This document shows, piece after piece, positions 9,001-16,704 of a stretch of DNA of 64,000 nucleotides. The stretch comes from Endozoicomonas sp965199185 (GTDB lineage: Bacteria; Pseudomonadota; Gammaproteobacteria; Pseudomonadales; Endozoicomonadaceae), in NCBI GenBank assembly GCA_965199185.1, contig CBDAQW010000043.1, forward strand, positions 186,001-250,000, written 5' to 3'. The stretch's first letter is position 1. Every line of letters begins with the position of its first letter. The position numbers were made by a program, and so were the translations under genes. The notes beneath the pieces are model-generated. The model did no database searches, was not told the DNA's origin, and was given only the letters and a program-made list of their open reading frames with translations.

Positions 9001-12000
9001 GTGAAAAAGAAAACCAAAAAAGGGTCGTAAAAATACCTCTGGCCGCAGAGGCGATAAAAACGGTAACACATCAACAGGCTCTGGAAGGTACCTGGTTATG
9101 GCCACCGAATCAAAAGGCCGATGGTCGTTTTATGGCTGTGGTTCGTGTTGGTGTTATGCCGACATTGTACGTCAATGGTGTTGCGGTTAGCAGTGATCGT
9201 CTGGGAGAACAGTTCATTAATAATCGTGAACAGGCTCAGTTAATGGTGTGGTACGGTGTGCCTTTGCAAGAGGGGGAAAATCGGGTTGAGATAAAAACCA
9301 CGGATATGTTTGGCAATGAACGGGTCATAGCAAAAGGCTCTTTTATTCAATCCGGTTCAGCCAGACAGATTGAGATTATTTCGCTTTCAGACACACTGGT
9401 AGCGGATGAAGGCAAGAGCCTGCTACCAATAAGACTGCGCATGCTGGATAACCACGAACAACTGGCCAGCGGCGTCTATTTCGTGACACTGGAAAGCTCA
9501 GCCGGTACCTGGCATGAGCCCGATATTCAGGATAAGGAACCCGGTCATCAGGTGCGGATTGATCAGGGTGAGTTGACGGTGCATTTGCGCTCTGGTGCTG
9601 CTGCCGGGCCAGTCACTTTGAAAGTATCTACCGGTGATATGAAAGCCGATGCTGTCATTACTCAGGTTGCAGCGCCTCGCCCAATGATTGCAGTGGGTTT
9701 ATTGGAAGTGAATGCAGGGCATGGCAGTGTCAGCGGCTCAGAGACTTCACTGGATGCGATCCGTCAAAGTTCTCATATTGATCAGCGTGCTGCGATCTTT
9801 GCCAAAGGACAGATTGTTAAAGATACTCAGCTGACTCTGTCTTACGACAGCAAGAAAAACGACAGCACAGAACTGTTCAGAGATGTAAATCCGGATGATT
9901 ATTACCCCATCATCGGTGATGCCAGTGAAAAAGGCTATGAAGCGCAAAGTCGCAGTAAAGTGTATGCAAAAGTTGAGAATAATCGCAGCGTTCTGATGTG
10001 GGGAGATTATCAGACTGATAGCAATGGGTCAGAGCACGATCTGGCAAGAATTCAGCGTAATTTGACCGGTGCCAATGGTATTTATGATAACGGCACCACC
10101 AAAGCTCAGGGCTTTGTTGCCCGTCCTGAAGATCAACATACGACGGAACTCATAGAACCCAATGGTACGGCCATGAACTACCGGCTGAAGGGGGCTCCGG
10201 TTGTTCGTCATTCTGATGTACTGGTTCTGGAAACGCTTGATCAACAAAATGGGGTTGTGTTGAAAACCCGAAACCTCAGTCGCGGTATTGACTATACCCT
10301 TGATCAGTTCAATGGCTATCTGAAGTTTACCAGGCCGGTCAATCGTCGTGACGAAACAGGTGATATTCAGCAGATTCGAGCCAGCTACGACCTTGAAGGA
10401 AAAGGAGAGGCGTACACGGTTGCCGGTGTCCGGGTGGCCCAGAAAATCAATGAACAGTTAACGGCCGGTGTCAGCTATAGCCACAACGGACATACGACAG
10501 AAGGCAATAAATTGCAGGGTGGCTGGGTAGAATACAAGCCCACAAAAAACACAACACTGGCTATTTCTGTTGCCCATATGAATGGCAAGCAAAACAAAAA
10601 TAATACTGTTCCGGAGTATCAGGGCAATGCCGCCAAAATAATGGCGAAGCAGAAATGGAGCAACCAGTCAGACTCAGAACTCGTCTGGGCTCGTGCTGGT
10701 GAAGGATTTAAAAACAGTGGCAGTGGTATTTCTGAAGGGCGTGAAGAAACCCGGTTGCACCATAAACAGCCGATCACCCACGATACCGATGTTCGTGTAG
10801 AAGCAGAAACCAGCCGTTCATTGGGTGCAATGGTGAATGAATCCCGCAGGCTGGGGGTATTCGCAGATCATAAAACCAGTGATGGCTGGAAACTGATTGC
10901 TGGTAGTCGTTACATCAGTCAACGCAATGAAATAGATAATGAGCGCTTTATCACGGTTCAGACCGGTGTCGAAAAGCCGTTCAGATTATTACAGAAAGAG
11001 GCTTCAGTAAAAGCTGAGTATGAACAGGCATTGAGTCATCATCGCTGGCGTGCAGGCATCGAGAGTCATTGGCAAATACACGACAAAGCTGATCTCTATA
11101 GTCGTTTGGAACATGACGACAATATCAGCACTTCATCTGTGGGCGACAGCAAAAATGAATTCTCTTTTGGCTTAAAAAGCAAGTGGCTCCCCAAGACTAA
11201 AACCTACTCTGAATATCGCATGCGTGGTGTTACCGATGGACGCAATGTGGAATGGGTGAATGGAGCGGAAGTGGGGTTTGAGCCGGTGCAAGGTCTGAGC
11301 CTTAGCCCTAATGTTGAGTGGATTAATACCCTGTCTGGTGATGACAGAAATGATGGGTTGTCGGTGTCTGTCGGTTTGCAGGATAAACGTCATAGAGATC
11401 AGCGTATCAATGGTCGTATTGAATATCGTAAGGGTAAAGATAAGCATTTCTATGGGCTGGATACTGCGATTGCCCGACGCCTGACGTTAGATTGGAGTAC
11501 CTTGCTGAGAGAAGAGTTCCGTATGGAGCCGTCAACCCGAAAGCAGGCTTTAACACTTGGGTTAGCTCATCGTCCTCGTCTGAATAATGTGCATCATGGT
11601 TTGTATCTTTATCAGTGGAAAGAGGAGCGTGGTGAGAATCTGAAGGGTCATCGCAGGGTGCACCTGATGTCGACGCACCAGAATCGTCAGATCAACAATG
11701 ACTTATTGCTTTCAGGTCGAATCGGCAGCAAATGGATTTGGACGACACTGGCTGACTATACCTGCGATAGTCAGGTTTGGGTGCTGGATTCGAGATTGAT
11801 TTACGATGTCAATCGGCGTTGGGGTGTTGATGTCCGTGGTGGTTTACAGGCGGTAGATGGCTTTGACAGTGTGCGCTGGTCCGCTGGTTTTGGTCTTTAT
11901 TATCTGGTGATGGAAAATCTTCGGGTAGGTGTTTATTACAATGTTGCAGGGTTTCGGGATAAAGACCTGGATGCAGAACGATACAATGCTGAGGGTATTC

Positions 12001-12056
12001 ATCTGAGCCTGCAGTTCAAGTTTGATGAATCTATTTTTGACTGGTTTAAATCATGA
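6066..12056 (+). CDS. Giant outer-membrane beta-barrel protein with Ig-like repeat array
   Basis: A 1996-residue exported protein. A signal peptide (about 1-24, ending TCAQA) is followed by the module SPSGIIITGQATAVYFDS...SNQASV shared with its neighbours and by DUF11-like repeats (about 150-350). A Ser/Arg-rich linker lies at 613-634, another DUF11-like repeat at about 660-800, and an SdrD-B-like domain with a VDSNGDG calcium-type loop near 810. From about 1240 to the end the chain becomes alternating polar/hydrophobic strands with motifs such as DDYYPIIGDAS and MWGDYQT and a C-terminal LQFKFDES...DWF segment, as in large outer-membrane barrels. I infer that it anchors the cluster in the outer membrane and displays or passes the other proteins. 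The stop overlaps the next start (ATGA). No characterised homologue is recognised. Confidence 0.75.
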   Translation: MPKLFNKLIVLLISLWWMVTCAQATSPSGIIITGQATAVYFDSGEGESVKVLSNQASVIAATVVAMTLEQYQAQSVAPGQPFYFIHRLTNKGNAPDRFQIELNQTEGLPIDNLNVYEYLGTLPAPGSDPITRTHRLQPGDSIELIIMGSAQTAMGTASVVLLSAISLLDGSTREENLDMLVVAEQAATLHKKVDKTEAFPGDLLEYTLELRNTGDQALPERQLTLDGKKARGILLEDELPVYTSLYSFIEPEVIPVQAKAVVRTLKGNRWISFDQWDKQEVVTRIGLFMPADHLATGQPAKITFRVIIERGTQANILIQNKAFLSEGRGRSIWLVSNNVTTKVLADTKPSVIPGVLRFVAPASTDKEPEFRGRFSRTGYFYLTSDQHSTRTDVFLEIEDGGFRRSNETVNSVDVLVQSGAGGKTTVKLIETGRNTGLFRSQFPLHLTKEDSSSSYCGAQHQKPDYGKQRSKCKLLSQTNDVLIASVRDPVVGETYQVRAGVSPQGRIFDTATVDLTPLANARVSFVDLSGNEAINFSGDLVDTQVTDKDGVFYYPKLGMGEYYIKVDPPDKYVFPSLVPKEILVPKRKVTDASYGKPEELSDGSDNEPEVSAPSRRTRSISSRSLSRRTIRSAFSGKGAFFVPEDGMIDAFDVPLDPVINESQFSLIKDVNQKTVITGELVGYELEVRNLSDRELYFLQIEDTLPFGFRYMKGSTRVNGKSVADPDGGPGQTITFKVQSNPAIAKKSDLKITYALQAGAGAIDGDGVNRAIATAKTFPDGKINKSNEATAQVNVLMDRVLSDKAALFGKVYVDSNGDGLQNSGEWPIGGVRLYMEDGTRVITDENGQYSLTGLNPGNHILRVDSATMPEGLTLKPLDNRNGADGNSRFVDLSRGDMHRADFAAFCPTVDYESIVAQIEVRNKNINGDWLLDDATQYQRSSSSEKADSSGDLSNGTVGRHSEKNSRTYQPAQQPLTNNPGEKENQKRVVKIPLAAEAIKTVTHQQALEGTWLWPPNQKADGRFMAVVRVGVMPTLYVNGVAVSSDRLGEQFINNREQAQLMVWYGVPLQEGENRVEIKTTDMFGNERVIAKGSFIQSGSARQIEIISLSDTLVADEGKSLLPIRLRMLDNHEQLASGVYFVTLESSAGTWHEPDIQDKEPGHQVRIDQGELTVHLRSGAAAGPVTLKVSTGDMKADAVITQVAAPRPMIAVGLLEVNAGHGSVSGSETSLDAIRQSSHIDQRAAIFAKGQIVKDTQLTLSYDSKKNDSTELFRDVNPDDYYPIIGDASEKGYEAQSRSKVYAKVENNRSVLMWGDYQTDSNGSEHDLARIQRNLTGANGIYDNGTTKAQGFVARPEDQHTTELIEPNGTAMNYRLKGAPVVRHSDVLVLETLDQQNGVVLKTRNLSRGIDYTLDQFNGYLKFTRPVNRRDETGDIQQIRASYDLEGKGEAYTVAGVRVAQKINEQLTAGVSYSHNGHTTEGNKLQGGWVEYKPTKNTTLAISVAHMNGKQNKNNTVPEYQGNAAKIMAKQKWSNQSDSELVWARAGEGFKNSGSGISEGREETRLHHKQPITHDTDVRVEAETSRSLGAMVNESRRLGVFADHKTSDGWKLIAGSRYISQRNEIDNERFITVQTGVEKPFRLLQKEASVKAEYEQALSHHRWRAGIESHWQIHDKADLYSRLEHDDNISTSSVGDSKNEFSFGLKSKWLPKTKTYSEYRMRGVTDGRNVEWVNGAEVGFEPVQGLSLSPNVEWINTLSGDDRNDGLSVSVGLQDKRHRDQRINGRIEYRKGKDKHFYGLDTAIARRLTLDWSTLLREEFRMEPSTRKQALTLGLAHRPRLNNVHHGLYLYQWKEERGENLKGHRRVHLMSTHQNRQINNDLLLSGRIGSKWIWTTLADYTCDSQVWVLDSRLIYDVNRRWGVDVRGGLQAVDGFDSVRWSAGFGLYYLVMENLRVGVYYNVAGFRDKDLDAERYNAEGIHLSLQFKFDESIFDWFKS

Positions 12057-14779
12057 TTCAGTGCTGGCTGCGCATAGTTCTATTGGCTCTGGGGCTTAAC
12101 GAGGTTGTCGGCTTCTTCCTTCGGGGTAAACCGTCCTACAGGGTATGGAGAGCCGTTTTACTTGCCACTGTGTTTTTTGTGACACCTTTGTATGCAGTCA
12201 CACCGGCAGGTACAATTATTCGAAGCCAGGCACAGGCAACCTATCTCGACGAATATGGTACACGACTTCAGTCTAGCTCTAATGAAGTGCAGATGCTCAT
12301 TCAGGCTGTTGCGGGTGTTCTTCTTGAGCCTGCAAAGCAGACTCGAATTGCTGTGCCGGGTCAGTCTTTCTCTTTCACTCACATTCTGACTAATACCGGT
12401 AATGTAACTGGGGTTTTTGTGCTATCACAGCAAAACGGCTCTTCAGTTCGGTTCTATCGCGATGATGATAAAGATGGACAAATTGGTAATGGGCAAGATA
12501 TCACCGGGCAGGGGATTTCGTTGGCAGCCGGCCAGTCTATTCATTTTATTGTGGCTGGAAATAAAGCAGAAAATTCAACAATAAATATTCAGGTAAGAGT
12601 CGCTGGCTCTGATCAGTTTGATGAAGCCCGCGATAGCATCATCACCAGTGCCGGTGAAGTTTACAGTGTGACCAAGCAGGTAAACCCTGTCGCCGTGAAC
12701 GTTCCTACTGATACAGATAGCGATCGAAATGATTACGACAAACGAGTAGGCACGACACCTTATCGTAAGGCGACGTTACGGATATATTATGAACGGATCG
12801 ATAGTAACAACACTCAAAGCAGTTTGATTGTCAGCGATACGTTGCCCGAAGGTATGATTTTAGAGAAAACCATCGCGGTGAAAGTCAGACCTGAAGGGGC
12901 AAAATCAGATATTATTTACCTGGCACCAAATTCCGGTGGTAACAAAGACTCAAAAAGGTATCAGTACGATGAGTCTAGCCGGAAGCTGACTCTGCGCCTG
13001 GATGATCATAAAAAAGATGCCAAAGGAAAGATTGAATTTCAGGTACGTGTTCAGAATGTTCATGCAGGTCAGGTGTTGTATAACCATGCAGACTACCGCT
13101 TTTGCACTGCAACCAATGAAAGTATCTGTTCTGAATCGCAGAAGACAAACCGTGCTCCGTTGTACATTTATGGTTATGATCTCAGTCTTAACGGTAGCTC
13201 ATTGAGTTCAGCTAAAAACTTTGGTGAACCGGTTTATCCCGAAGAAGGGCACATCGTAGAAGCCGGGAGTATCCTTACCTTTATCAATTATCTGTGGAAT
13301 ACCAGTGTCTTTGCTGAAGGTAGCCAGCAGGGTATATCCAACTATACGGTCGATGTTGAAAGTTTTAAATTCCCGACAGGTTCCAAAATCTGTTTGACGG
13401 ATCAGAAAGAATGTCGCCCTGAAGAACTAACAGATCTTCCTGCAATAGTTGTTAAGAATGTCAGACCAAATGAATTCAGGAAGATTATTCTTAAAGTAAA
13501 ACTGCCCGATGAACTACCGCACTCTAATAATTTAAGATCTGTACTCAGGGCGATTAATGCGGTTGGAAAACAGGTTTTTGTTGATACCAGCCTTAATATA
13601 CTTGGCACTGTCAGGCCTCGCAGTGCTTCAGTGGTCTGGAGCCGGGATAAGCCCACCTTAGAAAAGTCTGAGAACACGGGCAGTAGGGAGAATAACGCCT
13701 CCGGATCTTCTACTCACCTTCCGGTGGTGGCGCCGGATGGAACTCTGACAATTGATAACCTATATATCAATAACACTGGCGAGGTTGCTGACAGTTATAA
13801 CCTGACCGCCTATGGTGATCAACTGCCAGAAGGTTTTGCCTTGCTTTTTTACGACAGTGAGAACCATGTGCCTCTGGCTAATTCTGGTGTCATTTCGGGA
13901 AAGACCGGAATCAGTCCCAATAAAAAAATTAAACTTCTTATTTCAGTGCCACCAGAAACCAAACCAGGCACTTACGAGTTCACCATCAAGGCTCAGTCCC
14001 CCGTTTATCAGAGAGCCTCTGATACTCTACCATTATCTTTTACTGTGAAAGCTCCATCGCTTCTGGCGCTGGAGCCGGATAATGAAGGGCAAATAATACC
14101 CGGAGGTTTTACAATCTTCACTCATCAGTTAACTAATCAGGGAAGTATTGATGTTAAGAATATTAACCTGTTATTGGCGGACTCATTAGTCGGTGAAGGC
14201 TGGCAGTCGCTTGTATATGAAGATAAATCTGGTGATGGTGAAATTTCATCCGATGATTCTGTGATTAATCCGCCTTTCAGCCTGAAGGCTGGTGCCAGTA
14301 TGTTTCTGATTATTAAGGTATTTGCGCCCGCCAACGCACCACAAAGCAGTAAAAATATCACCAGGGTAAAGCTCAGTTGGGGGCCAGGTAGAAACATTAC
14401 CGTCACTGATACAGCCAAGGTTAATAACACTAATGTGGTTATTATTAAGGAGCAGGCACCGGACGCAAATCCAGCCTGTGACGGTGAACCTGATGCGGCT
14501 TATTCCAGAACCAGTTTCCCAGCAGTACCGGGAACCTGCGTTCTTTATAAGGTGACCGCAACTAATCGGGGGGCGGAAGCCGTGAACCATGTAGTGATTG
14601 ACGATAGGGCTCCCGGTTTTACCGTATTTCTCAGAATTCAGAATAAGCTTCCTGTAACAAAAGACGGCAGCGCTACACTAAACAGCATTGAAAACAGTAA
14701 GGATTCAGTGCGTGCAACCTGGGATTCATTGCTTCCGGGAGCTTCTGTCACGCTCTATTTTGGTATCAAGATTCAGTAG
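12053..14779 (+). CDS. Large exported DUF11-like Ig-repeat protein (paralogue 2)
   Basis: A 908-residue protein whose start lies in an ATGA overlap with the barrel gene, implying translational coupling. Two hydrophobic stretches occur before the mature domain (about residues 5-23 and 31-47, ending PLYA), so the signal region is unusually long. The mature N-terminus (VTPAGTIIRSQAQATYLDE...SSNEVQM) matches the shared module. Two Asp-rich loops (DDDKDGQIGNGQD near 134 and DKSGDGEISSDD near 721) resemble EF-hand/dockerin calcium loops. The last domain has a NRGAEAVNHVVIDDRAPGFT pattern and a PGASVTLYFGIKIQ ending like a DUF11 repeat. No membrane anchor. It is closest in plan to paralogue 1; function unknown. 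Confidence 0.75.
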   Translation: MIQCWLRIVLLALGLNEVVGFFLRGKPSYRVWRAVLLATVFFVTPLYAVTPAGTIIRSQAQATYLDEYGTRLQSSSNEVQMLIQAVAGVLLEPAKQTRIAVPGQSFSFTHILTNTGNVTGVFVLSQQNGSSVRFYRDDDKDGQIGNGQDITGQGISLAAGQSIHFIVAGNKAENSTINIQVRVAGSDQFDEARDSIITSAGEVYSVTKQVNPVAVNVPTDTDSDRNDYDKRVGTTPYRKATLRIYYERIDSNNTQSSLIVSDTLPEGMILEKTIAVKVRPEGAKSDIIYLAPNSGGNKDSKRYQYDESSRKLTLRLDDHKKDAKGKIEFQVRVQNVHAGQVLYNHADYRFCTATNESICSESQKTNRAPLYIYGYDLSLNGSSLSSAKNFGEPVYPEEGHIVEAGSILTFINYLWNTSVFAEGSQQGISNYTVDVESFKFPTGSKICLTDQKECRPEELTDLPAIVVKNVRPNEFRKIILKVKLPDELPHSNNLRSVLRAINAVGKQVFVDTSLNILGTVRPRSASVVWSRDKPTLEKSENTGSRENNASGSSTHLPVVAPDGTLTIDNLYINNTGEVADSYNLTAYGDQLPEGFALLFYDSENHVPLANSGVISGKTGISPNKKIKLLISVPPETKPGTYEFTIKAQSPVYQRASDTLPLSFTVKAPSLLALEPDNEGQIIPGGFTIFTHQLTNQGSIDVKNINLLLADSLVGEGWQSLVYEDKSGDGEISSDDSVINPPFSLKAGASMFLIIKVFAPANAPQSSKNITRVKLSWGPGRNITVTDTAKVNNTNVVIIKEQAPDANPACDGEPDAAYSRTSFPAVPGTCVLYKVTATNRGAEAVNHVVIDDRAPGFTVFLRIQNKLPVTKDGSATLNSIENSKDSVRATWDSLLPGASVTLYFGIKIQ

Positions 14780-14782
14780 TCC

Positions 14783-14893
14783 AAAATTTACACCGTTGCA
14801 CTGAGGCTGTCGAAGTGCTTGTACAGCATTCTTCGACAAGCCTCAGAATGAACGGAGTTTTCGGTAAGTTTTACGTTGCCGCTCCCCTAAGAG
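14783..14893 (+). repeat. 110-bp palindromic interspersed element, copy B
   Basis: Carries CACTGA..(G/C)TGTCGAAGTGCTTG, CTTCGACAAGCCTCAG, AACGGAGTTTTCGGTAAG and TTTTACGTTGCCGCTC in the same order as the reverse complement of copy A. It fills the gap between the convergent 908-residue protein gene and batD, and its right edge overlaps the batD stop codon. The hairpin it encodes may serve as a bidirectional terminator here. Confidence 0.8.
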
Positions 14894-16704
14894 GGATAAA
14901 TATCCTGAAGGTTGATGTCATCAGAATCTTGCTTTTTCTTTTGCGATCTTAATCGACAACATTCGTCCAATAATGATTTCAGTGAAACGGTAGGCTTATC
15001 ACTGGAATAGAGCGCCGAATCTATAGCCGTGCTGGCTTGCAATAATTCATCAGAATTGAGTTGGTTCAGGCACTGATTCAAAGTAGAAACAGAAGGGTCG
15101 TCAAGATAGGCAAGGCTCCAAATCTTCAATGACTCCCTAACAACAGTCAGATCACCGGACTTGCAAGCTTTTTCCAGGCTGGCAAACGCTTTTTGTTCTT
15201 TTGCTTCCGTGTTAACGATTTTATTTTTAGCGGGCTTCAGTACCTCTGGTGAAGGTTTTTTATTGAGTGTTTTATTCCACGTTATCCACCCGAAAATACC
15301 GGTAGCCAGCCAGAGCAGGGCTAGTATCAGAGAGATCAGTTTCCAGGGGGCCGGATTGGCGAGGTTTGATTCTACTTCATTGATTTCCGGCACCGGGCAC
15401 TCCTGCTTTTCCTGTATTTCTTCGGCCTGTGTAACAGCCGGTGCGACTGTTTGAGGAGGAGTTGCAGCGGGGGCAATAGTAATGGTTCTTTCCGGTATAT
15501 GGGCGACTCTGGTTTCACCGGCCAGTGTATCAAACCAGGTGTAGTTCACAGCCGGAAGCGTCACCTTTCCTGGACGGGTAAGAATCATGGCAATGGCATC
15601 GGTGCGCTGACCTTGAATACCTTCAGAGGTGTGCAGGTCTTCTGAGCCGGATTTATCCGGGTAGCTGTTCACTCCTTCGGGTTGAGCCAGAAATACCGGT
15701 GGTAGTTGGGCGGCACTCAGGCCATCAGCTTCAATAGTAATGGTACGGGTAATGGCGTCGCCAACTTTCAGATTATCTAATGACTGGCTCCAGGTTTCCT
15801 GTAGTCGGAGGTTTCGTGCTGGTAGCCAGTTATTTTCTTGTGGGTAATCAGCAGGGCGGGCTTGTACTTCTATCGCCAGTGGTTCTGAGCGAACCACTAC
15901 CGGTTTGCCAGAGTTGGAGAAGATGCTGCCAAAAGGATCGTTATTGTTTGCCAGTACACCAGAGAAAGTCAGTGAAGGTATTTCCAGAATACCTTCCTGC
16001 TGAGGGTGAATGCTGTATCTGAGTTGAAAGACTTTATAGCGAGTGCCGTCAACAACGGTGTCGAATTTCTCGGTTTCGCCCAGTTGCTGAAGAATAGCGT
16101 TCTCAATCTCCAGTGGTGTTAAACGACTTTCTTCGTACAAAGGAACTCGATACAGAATCTGCATGGTAAAGAGTAATTCCTGTTGCACGTAAACGCTGTC
16201 TTCATTGAGGTCCGTCTTAATCAGTACGGGCTGACCGGTGTTGCCAGAGCTGTTATTAATATCATTCCGAACCGTGATTCTCACTGGTTGTGAACGCTCA
16301 CTGCCCAAAGCCAGTGAAGGGATAATAAGTTTGCCTGTTCGCTTGGGTGTCAGCGTAACAATCCAGTCCCGCCAGGACTCTGTTTGCCCGTTGACGATAC
16401 GAACCTGACGACTCTGGCGGGTACCAAGAATATCGAAATCCTGTTCCAAAGGTCTGAGGTCGGGGGCATCACTGGTATTGGTGTCACTGCGCAATGTCAG
16501 CTCAAAGGTTTCGTAGTCGGCGACTATAGTCCGGTCGACTCCTGCATTAAACAGTGCCTGTGCCGGTAAGGTGACGATCAGAGTAGTCAGCAATAAAGCC
16601 AAACGCATGACCATCTGTTTTCCGAATGCTTGCATCATGTTGTTAGAGAAATAATTGGCGTCGAAACTTGTGTCGACGATTGTGTCACAAAAAGCCTGGA
16701 TCAT
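14887..16704 (-). CDS. batD: BatD-like oxygen-tolerance/envelope protein
   Basis: Up to 605 residues. The farthest start (16704) overlaps the upstream stop as ATGA; an ATG at 16614, preceded by GGAAAACAG, places a signal peptide (MVMRLALLLTTLIVTLPAQA) at the very N-terminus and may be the working start. The extracytoplasmic portion is beta-rich, with the family signatures LFNAGVDRTIV, GKLIIPSLALG and PAVNYTWFD. It is followed by one transmembrane helix (about 455-478) and a cytoplasmic helical tail. BatD proteins are membrane-anchored partners of the BatA/B von Willebrand A proteins in MoxR-Bat systems. Last gene of a six-gene operon. The stop codon lies at the boundary of repeat copy B. Confidence 0.85.
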   Translation of the reverse strand: MIQAFCDTIVDTSFDANYFSNNMMQAFGKQMVMRLALLLTTLIVTLPAQALFNAGVDRTIVADYETFELTLRSDTNTSDAPDLRPLEQDFDILGTRQSRQVRIVNGQTESWRDWIVTLTPKRTGKLIIPSLALGSERSQPVRITVRNDINNSSGNTGQPVLIKTDLNEDSVYVQQELLFTMQILYRVPLYEESRLTPLEIENAILQQLGETEKFDTVVDGTRYKVFQLRYSIHPQQEGILEIPSLTFSGVLANNNDPFGSIFSNSGKPVVVRSEPLAIEVQARPADYPQENNWLPARNLRLQETWSQSLDNLKVGDAITRTITIEADGLSAAQLPPVFLAQPEGVNSYPDKSGSEDLHTSEGIQGQRTDAIAMILTRPGKVTLPAVNYTWFDTLAGETRVAHIPERTITIAPAATPPQTVAPAVTQAEEIQEKQECPVPEINEVESNLANPAPWKLISLILALLWLATGIFGWITWNKTLNKKPSPEVLKPAKNKIVNTEAKEQKAFASLEKACKSGDLTVVRESLKIWSLAYLDDPSVSTLNQCLNQLNSDELLQASTAIDSALYSSDKPTVSLKSLLDECCRLRSQKKKQDSDDINLQDIYPS

